A program made the position numbers and the translations under genes. A stretch of DNA of 64,000 nucleotides from Torreya grandis (Eukaryota > Streptophyta > Pinopsida > Cupressales > Taxaceae): positions 248,001-312,000 of the forward strand of contig JARHVA010002427.1 in assembly GCA_037957365.1 (NCBI GenBank), read 5' to 3'. Shown here piece by piece: positions 23,136-33,132 of this stretch. How positions within the stretch are numbered: position 1 is the stretch's first letter; each line of letters starts with the position of its first letter. A model generated the notes under the pieces. The model was not told the origin of the DNA. It did no database searches and worked only from the letters and a program-made list of their open reading frames with translations.

Positions 23136-23147
23136 AAAAAGGGGAAA
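23136..23147 (+). other. Polypurine tract before LTR C
   Basis: AAAAAGGGGAAA directly precedes the LTR start TGTAGATGAT. It would prime plus-strand DNA synthesis and confirms the plus orientation of the inner element. Confidence 0.8.
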
Positions 23148-24462
23148 TGTAGATGATATTTTGTGATTATGTAGCACCTCAGTCTTATATAATTGGAATA
23201 CTTAGACCTTGGTTTTTCCTATTATTTATAAACATGCCTTATGTCTATAAAACTCACATCTACTCTATTTTATGCCCCTTGCCCTATATCTTAGTATGAC
23301 TAGTCTTATATTGATGACATATACATCTTATCTTTCCCAAAATACTTAAAATATACTTATCTTACACCTCTACATGTTTTTATCCTATACCTATTTTGTT
23401 ACTCTATGGACACTAACATCTAAGACAGACAGTAGCATCAACATTACTGTCATGCCCCGATACAAGTGTCTTGTTCCCTAAAGTCATTTAGTTTTTAAAT
23501 GAAACACATTCCAATGGTCATCCTAAGTGTTTTAATGTGAGTTGTCTCCCAATAAAATTGGTATAAATATAATATCAACCCTCATTCATTCCTCACCAAG
23601 TAATTATAATAAAGATACTAAGGCACTTATCAAAATCATTAAATTGATCAAAATATTCCTTATTTTCATACCATTCATAGGTACAACACATCTATAGGTC
23701 TAAAGTACTAAATAAGTAGTCATAAGGTCATATTTTTCAAGTTACAAGCTAGGTCATTATTGTACTTGCTTTACACACATTGTATGATTCACATAAAACC
23801 AACACATAGGAGAGAATTACATGAGTATAATGCCCTATTCTAGAGTATTATCTATGTAGGTAATGCCTTTTTATCATGGGGTCATTATGGGTCAGCTTGA
23901 CATTATGTTCCCACTAACCCATTTCATCCCAAGGTCACATTGAAGATGGAAAGCTAGGGTTTTTCCATTTCATAAAGAGTAATAATCCATGACCCAAATA
24001 TCAATGCACCAGAGTGAAGGAAAAGTAAAACCCACAAGCATATAGGTGGTTGTATCATATTTTAATAGATATTCCATATATGACACTAGAATTAAACCCA
24101 ACAGTAGCATTGATTCAACTATCCCAAGCTGGTGTTATTATACAGAGAAACAGAAGCACTAGATCCAAAATCTGATAATTATTCCAAAACTATCTTCTTG
24201 CTTGCTTTTATCTTATTTTAGATCTAGATCTGCATAGCATCAGAGCTAGCTAAGTACCTTATTCTTTATCATTTTAAAATATAGCATAGTTATACTTTCC
24301 ATTAATAACTTATTTTAGTTTAATAAATTTTATATGTGGTACATTTGAGTTTAGCATTTAATCAACTTATTGTAGCTCTAATATTCACCTTTTTGCCCTA
24401 TCATTTCTATATTCTTAACCCTATCTACCCAAGAAGATCCATGTCCAAATTAGGGTTAAACA
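23148..24462 (+). repeat. LTR C, 3' LTR of the inner element
   Basis: Begins TGTAGATGATATTTTGTG after the polypurine tract and ends AGGGTTAAACA, with both canonical termini preserved. Aligns with LTR B along about 1.3 kb with many substitutions, so the insertion is old. No primer site follows, as expected for a 3' LTR. The flank (TACATCATTT) resumes the outer element's 3' region. Confidence 0.88.
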
Positions 24463-25348
24463 TACATCATTTTTTTATATACACATATGTTTCATGGGTA
24501 CTTGATTATGATACGTGAATATGCTATATCCATGATACATGAGCCTATAGATGTTGGAACTTTCATCTACCTAGGTGACAATACACTGGGGACATCTACT
24601 TCTATTGATTATGATTAGTTAGGTGCCATTTTTTATGATCACTTTACAATATCATGTAGAGATCACATATTGTCATTTACACATGTCTATATTTATGCTT
24701 ACATCTTACACAATGTGTTATATATGCTATTTTATAAGAATTTTGATAACACATGTATGTAGTGACTAGTATTATATGCTTATGCTAGTTATTTATATCT
24801 CACTTATTCATCTTATCACATTTCTTACTTGAGTTTACTTATTTTTTTCCATATTATCTTGATTGTGGAACATTTTAACATGTTCCTTATTTTTTGGCCA
24901 TGGTTCTTTAAGTGTTATTTCTTTGATGTGTATACATTTGAACATGTCCTCTCCTTGGAGAGTGTGTGGCTTTTGAACATGATCCTTGTTTTTGGTCTCC
25001 TCAAAAAAAATTTGGGTGACATTGAGTGCTCTTATGTGTGTGATTAATTATTTATTGAGCTTGTGCTTGTTACTTCTATATGTTTTCATGATCCATATCA
25101 TGCATCTTAATACTTATTATGATTGGATACTATGAGCCTTATTGATACATCTACTTAGACATGATACCACTATATGCTTCTTTACTCTATGATTGATACA
25201 AATACTTCATGGTTATCTCATCCTTTTGGGATATGGTGACTATCACGTTATATTACCCTCACCTTAAAATGGGAGGCATATTAGTGAGGGCATGTCACAA
25301 AGACATGAGTCCACTTATACTCAATTAACTATGGTGTGCCTAAGGATA
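24463..25348 (+). other. 3' internal region of the outer copy, truncated
   Basis: Aligns with 21,100-21,940 of the inner element: TACATCATTT...TATATACACAT, a GGGGACATC/GGGGGCATC block, ATTTGAACATGTCCTC-like phrases, GGTTATCTCATCCTTTTGG, ACCCTCACCTTAAAATGGGAG, and one hairpin at 25,284-25,314. It stops at the chromovirus LTR at 25,349. Confidence 0.65.
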
Positions 25349-25666
25349 TGTTGGTTGATTTGTGGCTTACATACATCTTATACTTATATTAGCTTGTCAC
25401 ATTTCTCTATGTCCTTAGTAAGGTCAACCTATGGAATAACCATGGCTAGGTATAGTATATATAAGAGATATTGGTTAGTATTCTATCATCATATTATGAA
25501 TTCTGATCTTATTGCATTATTTTTGAAGTTTCCCCTTTGAATTGGCTTAGTTATATTTATTAAGCATTATACTCTTCTATCAATTATTATTGTGGATCTA
25601 TTATCTTTGCACTTATTTTTTTAATATATTATTTTAGTGTATGAGCATCTAAGTAATTTCATTGCA
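25349..25666 (+). repeat. Chromovirus 5' LTR
   Basis: About 318 bp, ending CATTGCA two bases before a tRNA-Met primer site. It aligns with the LTR at 30,181-30,522 (shared TGTGGC.(T/C)ACATAC/TCC block, GGTCA.CCTA, TATATATA.GAGAT and CATT.CA end). The left boundary rests on that alignment and a TG start. Confidence 0.65.
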
Positions 25667-25668
25667 AG

Positions 25669-25683
25669 TGGTATCAAAATTTC
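25669..25683 (+). other. Primer binding site, tRNA-Met type
   Basis: TGGTATCAAAATTTC, preceded by AG after the LTR; compare the better-preserved TGGTATCAGAGCTTC at 30,525. Followed by CAATTTGG in both copies. Confidence 0.8.
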
Positions 25684-26099
25684 AATTTGGTAAAGTTTAT
25701 ACGATATCATTTTTTTGGATATGGTATTTTACATCTCTTTTGAGCTGAAGGATCAAAAAAATATAACTTTCAATCTAGAATAATTTAATTTTTCTATCAC
25801 TACAGTATTGTTCAAAGTTTTTTTTGAAAAAAATAGCAAAAAAAGTCTAGAATTGTTTAACTTTGTGAAAATTAGCAGTCATTAGATTCATCACTATAAG
25901 ATTATTAGAGTGGTATATTCTACCAATACACTTTTTAGGCCAAAATTTTTTACCCTTTCCCACATTAGCAGTCATTAGATTCATCTTGGTGAGGCAATTA
26001 CAAGGTTCTCAACTATTGATACACTTTTTCTAGGGTTTATACATGGTTGGTTTTAACACTTACATATGTGGTAAATGGAAATAAACTCCTAAAACTCCT

Positions 26100-27475
26100 C
26101 ACAGGGATGACATCGAGTATAAAAATTTTGATCCATGTATTTTGGAGGTGGTTCAACAACTTTGACCATAGTTACATGGCATGGTGTAAAATGATGATCT
26201 CAATTTAATTAGAGGGGAAATCAAAGGGATACGAGGGGAACTAAATGTCTTGAGGGATTATTTATAACAAATAAATGGGTAATTGTCCAAATTTTTAACT
26301 TAGGCCTTCCAAAATAACCCTCCACCACTCTAGTTTGGTTCTCCTCCTCCAAACAATCACACTGTCAATCTTGGTCCAAAGTTTATATTTCCAAAAGTGA
26401 ACCTGTGAAATTTTTATGGTAATGATCCACTCACATAGATCACTCAAATTGAAAATTTATTTTATCTACATCAGAATCCATGTTCAAAAAAGGTGGTCAT
26501 CGCCTCTCTATATATATAACTTGATCAATTCATTTAGCATTGATGGTTGTATGCTCAAAATAAAAATAAGGGTCTCTTGGTTTCTTAGTCTATATTTTTT
26601 GAGAAGCTATAGCTCTACTATCACAATACTGTCTCATAAAAATACTTTATCAAGCTAGCTAAACTATACCAAACAAGGATTATATTCATCAATTTCAAAA
26701 TCTCTCTTTATGTCTAGCAGACATCACTGAGGAAAAACTAACTAACCTATTTTTAAGTGGCCTCAAATATAAATTATAATTATAGGTTTGTATGTTTATT
26801 CCTAGTTTAGTATATAAATCCATCCCAAGGGCATACATGACAAAGGAAAAATAGATTGTCAAATTAAAACCTTTCACTAATGTTCATGAACACACTTTCC
26901 CAACACCATCATTTCCTTATCCTACTAGATTGACCCCTCAAAAAATTAAGGAGAAGCATGCAAAATTTTTGTGTTTTGGATATGATATTAAATGGAGAAA
27001 GGACATCATCATTCTAAAAAAAAGTTGTTTTACATTGAAGATGCTAATGAGGATGATGAAGATGATGAGGCCTTAGTTGCAAGTTTGAGTGAACTTAAGG
27101 ATGAATCTAAAGATTCACAACCTATTATATCTTATCATTCACTTTTAGGTTTTATTAATCCTCAAACTCTTAATGTGGTGGTTTTACTTAAAAAATAGAA
27201 GGTGACTATGTTGATTGAATCTAGGACTATACACAACATCATCGATAGTAAGTTGTCTACTCATTTTAATTGTTTCATATCTAGATTTAGAATTTCATGT
27301 CAAGATTACAAATGGTGGTACCATCAACTATTCTATAAAATTCCATAGTATTAACCTTACTATGGGAGACTACCTATTAGTTTATCTTATGTTTGTTATT
27401 CCAACGGGAGAAGCTAAAATTATTTTGGGAGTGCAATGGCTCACAATTTTGGGCACTATTGAGATGAATTTCTAA
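26100..27475 (+). pseudogene. Chromovirus gag and protease
   Basis: Broken frames carry gag-like sequence (SLCLADITEEKLTNLFLSGL near 26,700-26,760) and then a decayed zinc knuckle at about 26,975: CFGYDIKWRKDHHHSKKKLF. The family form is CF.CDEKW..GH.CK...LF, so the second and last Cys are lost. An acidic stretch follows (EDANEDDEDDEALV). The protease begins in a shifted frame at 27,200 with TMLIESRTIHNIIDSKL, where the catalytic D-S-G reads E-S-R, so it could not work. It ends in LGVQWLTILGTIEMNF, a hallmark of chromovirus proteases. This region would supply capsid and maturation protease. Confidence 0.85.
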
Positions 27476-27879
27476 TAACTATTCATGCACTTCCATTTAA
27501 AAGGTAGGACATTTTAACTATGTGGATTATGGGTTAAATCTCCATAGCTAGTTAGTTCCTATCAGATGATGAATATTCTTACAAAAGGTGCTAAAGTATT
27601 GTGGTATGATTATCTTACATAGAGATTCAGCCAACTAAGTAGTTTATATATCATGATTTATAAATGTTTTTAGATGACCATTCTATTATTTTTGGTGGCA
27701 TGCCAAAATGAATTTCACCAAGATGAGCACATGATCATGTTATCAGACTACTTACCAAAATTACACCACCCAACATCAAACCCTAAAGGTATCCCTATGC
27801 CCAAAAAATTGAAATTAAAAATATGGTACATGAGATGTTGGAGGAGGAATCATCTGACACATCCAAAGTAAATATTCCT

Positions 27880-28980
27880 TCTTGGTGTCATGGTATGGAA
27901 GAAGGAAGACATTTAGAAGATGTTCCCAGACTATAGAGAGCTCAATAAGTACATTATCAAAGATAAATTTCCTATTCTATTAATTGATGATTTTCTAGAT
28001 GAATTGTATGGTGTTTTTTATTTTACCAAATTAGATCTGCATTATGGGTATCATCAGATTTGAATCTACAAAGAGGATAGTGTTTCATGAAGGCCATTAT
28101 GAGTATACAGTCATTCCTTTTGGCCTCAAAAATTCACCATATACATTTCAAAGTTTGATGAATATTATTTTTAGACCATTTTTTAGAAAGTTTGGATTGG
28201 TTTTTTATGACATCCTCGTTTACAAAAAAAATTGGGAAGAGCATTTGAAGCATGTGAAACATGTGCTCTCGATTCTAGAACAACATTAATTTTATGTCAA
28301 ACCTTATAAGTGCAATTTTGGCACCTAATTGGTGGAATATTTGGGTCATATTGTTTCACATGAAGGAGTGAAATTTGATCCTAAAAAGATATAAGTGATG
28401 ATGGAGTGGCAGGATCCCAAGACCTTCAAGAACCTCCAAGGATTTTTGGGGCTAACTAGTTACTATAGAAAATTTGTCAAAAATTATGGTAGTATAAAAA
28501 CCCCACTCACATACTTTTTGAATAAAGACTCTTTCTAGTGGACTGATATAGTTACCAAGGTATTTGAATCACTAAAAATGGCTATGTGCACCAGTCTAGT
28601 TTTGGCTAATTCTAATTATTCTAATACTTTTGTTGTGGAATGTGATGCATCAAGATATGGCATGGGCGATGTACTCATGCAAGAAGGTATACCACTTGAA
28701 TTTGAGAGTTTCAAACTAAAGGGAAACAATATGATCAAGCCAATATATGAGAAAGAGATGATGTCAATTTTTCATGTAGTCAAGCAATGTAGACCTTATC
28801 TGATGGGTCATCACTTTCAAGTAAAGATTGATCATGATAGCCTCAAATATTTTTCAAAATAATGATTATCTTTTGAATAACAACAAAATGGGTGACTAAA
28901 ATGATAGGCTATAATTTTGAAATAGCATATAAGAAATTAAAATAGAATGTTGTGGTAGATGCACTATCCTAAAGGGATGA
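27880..28980 (+). pseudogene. Chromovirus reverse transcriptase and RNase H
   Basis: RT block 1 reads [20 protein letters not shown] near 27,935. [12 protein letters not shown] follows, then after a frameshift GHYEYTVIPFGLKNSPYTFQ (28,100-28,160). The catalytic YxDD box is ruined: VFYDILVYKKNWEEHLKHV. The RT connection has KTFKNLQGFLGLTSYYRKFV near 28,430. RNase H starts at 28,620 (FVVECDASRYGMGDVLMQEG, with its first Asp) and ends at IDHDSLKYFSK (28,860). The order gag-protease-RT-RNase H-integrase is that of Ty3/gypsy. At least three frameshifts and several stops make it non-functional. Confidence 0.9.
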
Positions 28981-28984
28981 ATCA

Positions 28985-29300
28985 GTTGAGGTATTTTTAT
29001 GTGCAATGACCATTTGACAAGTAGAGTGGCTAGAGGATGCAAGATAAAAATGGGAGAATGATAGTGTTATCCATGATTTGATTCAAAATCTTCAGTAAGG
29101 TTTTGGGGGATCTAAATAATTTACATGTAAGGGGAACACATTGCAGTATAAAGATAGATTATACCTCTATAATCACTCTATCCTCAAACATAAAATCCTT
29201 TAGGAACTTCATGCATCTCCAATATGAAGTCACTCATGATTTTTGCAAAGATATCATAGAATCAAACAAGATGTTATACCCTTTCAGGACTTGGTGTATG
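28985..29300 (+). pseudogene. Chromovirus integrase, N-terminal part only
   Basis: After RNase H, a spacer like that before Ty3 integrase leads to YKDRLYLYNHSILKHKIL and ELHASPI-SHS-F (29,130-29,250). This corresponds to the start of the His-His-Cys-Cys zinc domain. The sequence then diverges near 29,290 with no Cys pair, no catalytic D,D,E core and no chromodomain. The element is therefore truncated in integrase. Confidence 0.7.
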
Positions 29301-30180
29301 TAAATACTATGATTTTAAAGGGTTGAGTATAATAATAACCTAGAATGAAAACTAGAAAAAAAATTATTTAACAAACCTTTCCTAAAATAGCAAGAATAGA
29401 TAGAAATAACACTTATCTAGAATGAAACAAGTACTTTTGTGGCTTAGGAGGCTGAAACATGCTATAAAAATAGGTAGACACCTTTTTCTATGATTTTAGT
29501 TGAAATCTATATTCAAATAGTAGTGTCCTTATATGGATAGTAGCACCATGTGGTGCTAATATACAATTATGGTGATAGTGTCCCTCTTGGAAGAGTTGTT
29601 TGAAACTCTTAGGGAAGTTACAATAGATTTTGAGGGACTTGTAGGTGGTTATAAATCCTTTAGAAGCTCATATATGTCACTATTTTAGCTGAATATATTC
29701 CAAAACCCTCATAAGTACTTGCAAACACAAAATAACAACTGGATCAAATGCAAAAAAGGGAAAATTTGAGTTATGGGATATTATGATCGCATGGAGCATA
29801 ACCCCTATTATCCTAGATGTTGCCTACATTAACCATAATTCTAAAGGTCTCATATCACATGTAGTTATCCCTTAGTGAATGTGCATAATAAATGCACATG
29901 ATATATTAGAATGACTTTCACTTAGGCCCTTTTTTTATCAAGCATGCAATGTCTAGATGTGATAGTTGAGTAATATGTAGATTATTAAGCTATACTATTG
30001 ATTGATTTTATGTAATTATGTGCCAAAATAGTAAGTGCTAGATGTAAAATTCCTTGTGAGGCTCTTTATATAGAAGGAACTTTGATTTGAATATAAGACC
30101 TTATTTACTAGCCGACAAGTCATAAAAGAAGGATAAAAATGCTATGTACCTAGGGATATGATATATTGATGTATATGGGT
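29301..30180. other. No gene identified between integrase remnant and second LTR
   Basis: Non-coding AT-rich sequence. It does not resemble an integrase core on either strand, so the rest of pol was deleted or replaced. Confidence 0.5.
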
Positions 30181-30522
30181 TGATGGAGATGCCGACATGT
30201 GGCACACATCCTCTTAGTTAGTTATATGGGTATAATATATTAGGATAATAGAGTAACTTGTGGAAGTAGTACATTGGGTAATGGTCAGCCTACATTGGGA
30301 TTAGGAGGTTACCCATCCATGGGTTAGATAGATGTATATATATAGGAGATGATTATCATGGTAAAGATATCAAGTAAGCATTGAGTCTTCTATTGTAAGA
30401 GGATATTAGAGGTTGTCCCCTGGAAGAGACATTGTGGAGTTATTCCTTCCTAAAGGAGTATTATATGGTGTTTTCCTACCTTAAGGGTATTTTTGCATAT
30501 ATTGAATATCAAGATCATTACA
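30181..30522 (+). repeat. Second chromovirus LTR
   Basis: Starts TGATGGAGATGCCGACATGT, contains a TATATATATAGGAGA TATA-like segment near 30,335, and ends GATCATTACA. A primer site lies two bases later. A 3' LTR is not normally followed by a primer site, so this is the 5' LTR of a second copy, or the joint of a tandem or recombined pair. Confidence 0.8.
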
Positions 30523-30524
30523 AG

Positions 30525-30539
30525 TGGTATCAGAGCTTC
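30525..30539 (+). other. Primer binding site, tRNA-Met type, well preserved
   Basis: TGGTATCAGAGCTTC, the standard plant initiator tRNA-Met primer site. Confidence 0.9.
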
Positions 30540-31189
30540 AATTTGGGGAATTTGTGGAGCAAAACCCTAGGTAAATAGCAAAAAAACACAATAGAAGGTT
30601 CAAGATAGGGTTAGGACCCAAACATGAGAGAAAATGACCATCAAACACTAGATCTATAACTGGAGATTAATACCATATGGAGTTACTATCTTGAAAATGG
30701 TGCTAGTGTCTTGAGGCCTAAAAATAGAGTTAAGACCAAGAAAGATAGGCTATGGGCCCCTATGATTGGGAGAATATTACTTAGGACCACAGGGGGGTGA
30801 AATAAATAAGGAAAATAAGATATAAGAAAGATCAAAAGACCCAAAATGACCATGTGAACAAGAGATGTATTCATCACTATTACCTTCATGTGAAAGAGAA
30901 ACAAAAAAATAATACTTATGGTTGTTTGAATAAATTAGGGTGTATGCATTTTCCCCCCTTTTATTTTAAAAATTAAATGAAATGAAAATACTAGAGTAAA
31001 ATAAAGAGAGGAATGCGTACCTATATTTACCTATGTAGATGTGTTCTAGACTGAACTCACTTCTTGGCTAGAGAAGTGGATAGGAGCTGGAGTGAAATAT
31101 GTGAAGAGGAACTCCATAATTTGGATGTCTTATGTAATAAATTGGATTAGTGAACTAAATCATGAGGAAAAAAACCCTATTATGATACC
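30540..31189 (+). other. Leader of the second chromovirus copy, no gag found
   Basis: Purine-rich sequence downstream of the primer site. No gag domain can be read, and the minus-strand frame at 30,686-30,904 has no motif. Confidence 0.4.
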
Positions 31190-31370
31190 ACCCTTATATT
31201 TGGAGTGAATCTAAGTATGTAAATTGAACATGTGGTGAGACAAGGCTTGTTTTCCCCCATTTTGATATCTAAACTGAATCTGAGTATGTAAACTGAATGT
31301 GTGGAGAAATAAGGCCTAATTTCCCCCACTTTGATGTGTGTACTAAATTTGAGTATATAAACTAGGTTCA
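31190..31370. repeat. 69-bp tandem repeat, about 2.6 units
   Basis: GAATCTAAGTATGTAAA-like blocks begin at 31,207, 31,276 and 31,345, separated by an AAGGC...TTTCCCCCA block. The minus-strand frame over this region merely translates the repeat. Confidence 0.85.
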
Positions 31371-31544
31371 GTGGAAGGTTATGGATCTGAGTGTAGACAA
31401 TCATGTGACCCAAACTGGTGAAAACATAGTGACATTGTAGTGAGATCTGAGTGTAACTTGGCAATCTAAAAACAGAGATCAAGGATGTGTGCTCTACATC
31501 ATGCCCCCAATAATGATATCTGAGTAATGTAGTTGTGTATATGA

Positions 31545-32130
31545 AAATCTAAATATCTAAGTAAACCTATATATCTAAGTCAAACTATATATATGAGTGA
31601 ACCTATATATCTAAATGGACCTGTATATCTGAGTGAATCTATATAGCTGATTCAAATTGTATATCTAAGTAGTTGTATTTAAGTGAACATGTGTATCTAA
31701 ATAGTTGTTTTTAAGTGAACATGTGTGTCTGAATATTTTCTTTTGAGTAGACATGTGTTTGAATATCTATATCTGAGTAAACCTATGTGTCTAAATATTT
31801 ACATCTGTGTAGACCTTTGTGTCTAAATATTTGTATTTGAGGAGACCTGTGTGTTTGAATATTTATATTTAAGTGGACCTATGTGTCCAAATATCTATAT
31901 CTGAATGGACCTATGTGTTAAAATATCTATATCTGAGTAAACCTGTATATTTGAATACATATATCTGAGTAGACCTATGTGTCTAAATATTTGTATCTGA
32001 GTAGACCATTGCTTTTGAATATTTGTATTTGAGTAGACTTGTGTGTCTACATATCTATATTTGAGTGAACCTATGCATTTGAATCCCTATATTTGAAGCA
32101 ATCTATGTCTTAATCTTTATATCTAAATCA
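31545..32130. repeat. Minisatellite of about 33-34 bp, about 17 degenerate units
   Basis: The unit resembles TATCTGAGTAGACCTATGTG followed by TCTAAATATTTG. Units drift gradually from TATATCT... at the left to TGTGTCT... in the middle. The neighbouring 69-bp repeat also uses the GAATCTGAGTAT phrase, so the two arrays may share an ancestor. Confidence 0.9.
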
Positions 32131-32962
32131 ATCTATGTTATTTTCCCCCATTTTGGTGAGAGAGCTAAGATTGAGGTGAGGGTGTCCAACTTAAAGAGGT
32201 AATGATCACATATACTGGTGTTAATTAGTGGGTGTGATTTTGTTTTAAGTTTGAATAGTTTGTCTATTGTAACAGAGTTGATTGTTGAAATTAGTAATGG
32301 GATACATATTTTATCTATATTGAGTTTATTATTGTAATATCATTTTGATCATTTTGTAAAGTTAAATGTGATTAGCATTTTGGTTTAACCAAAATAGGGT
32401 GATGCACATTAAGGTCAAGTTCCACGTGCAAGAAATGGCTTGAAAATTGAAGTTAAGATTCTTTAGATATCATGATGGTACAAAGTTGGTATTAGTTGAT
32501 GAAATTAGCATGCAAAGTCATCCTTAGTAAGGTGGAATTTGATAAATGTGAGTTACATAGGTTATTTAATTAGTTTTAATTAATTTAAATCATTTGAGTT
32601 AATATTTATTGTTTGTCTAATATATAGAATATGTTGAGGAGACGATGAGTGATTTTGACCTAATATGAGGAGGTGGAGGTGCTTATCCAGGATGGGGAGG
32701 TAGTTGCCCACTAAATACTCTGTAGTTTTTCTTAATTTTATTAGTTGTAGTGTATTTTTTACTATTTTTATTGAAAATATAGTAGTGTAGGGCTTATTTT
32801 TGGAAATGTGGCACTTTTGTCCTGGCATTGGTGCTACTGTCTAGTAGGCTTAGTTTGTGTTGTTTATTATTGTTTATTAGTTTTTTATGCCTTTTATTAT
32901 CTGTTGGTCTTATATTTTATGTTTTTAATGTTAGATTTGGTTGTATTTTTGTAGGTTGATGT
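32131..32962. other. Upstream flank of the PMD pseudogene
   Basis: No clear gene. A short plus-strand reading near 32,640-32,710 (GGGGAYPGWGGSCPLNTL) is protein-like and could be a 5' exon or leader of the PMD gene downstream, but I cannot link the two. Confidence 0.35.
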
Positions 32963-33132
32963 GCGTATGAGAGAATTTTGGACTTGTTAGGAGTCAAAGA
33001 CCTTATGAGGTATGCCCTTTATAAAAACCAAGATGGCCATGCTAGAGAGAGTGGATTTGAGTCACGTGGCATCCCTAGATTTAATGTCCTAAGATAAACA
33101 CATGATGACTGCACCATGTGAGAGGTAGGATG
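32963..33132 (+). pseudogene. Plant mobile domain (PMD) protein, 5' part
   Basis: Reads RILDLLGVKDLMR, then in a shifted frame PFIKTKMAMLERVDL and onward to APCER-D just before the retroelement. This matches the N-terminal region of PMD (MAIN-like, 'protein phosphatase 7 long form'-like) proteins: L-R-E-L-W-x-L-L-G-V, then A-L-L-E, then E-R-W-D. PMD proteins are domesticated or transposon-borne (MULE and Ty3/gypsy). The TAG just before the junction stands where the family has Trp (ERWD). The 33,133-48,074 element split the gene here. One frameshift near 33,020 and stops show it was, or became, a pseudogene. Confidence 0.72.
33128..33132. repeat. Target site duplication, left copy (GGATG)
   Basis: Exact match to 48,075-48,079; these 5 bp flank the element. 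Confidence 0.9.

Larger units (their letters stand above)
17292..24462 (+). mobile_element. Inner non-autonomous Ty3/gypsy element (LTR B to LTR C)
   Basis: A 7.2-kb unit: LTR, primer site, protease ruin, unidentified frame, long 3' region with hairpin array, polypurine tract and LTR. RT, RNase H and integrase are absent, so it would depend on a relative. It appears to sit inside a related copy (LTR A and gag to the left, 3' region to the right). The possible target duplication is CATAT/CATAC and is not secure. Confidence 0.75.

Noticed and set aside
25292..25540. 82-codon plus frame as a gene
   Set aside because: It runs across the hairpin remnant into the chromovirus LTR and has no protein motif.
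30525..30539. Fragment of a tRNA gene (also at 6,601, 25,669 and 62,242)
   Set aside because: Only the complement of the tRNA 3' end is present, directly after LTR ends. These are primer binding sites.
31180..31482. 100-codon minus-strand frame
   Set aside because: It translates the 69-bp tandem repeat; the protein repeat follows the DNA repeat.
31545..32130. Possible CRISPR-like array (regular short repeats)
   Set aside because: Units are contiguous and degenerate with no unique spacers, and the context is plant retroelements. It is a minisatellite.
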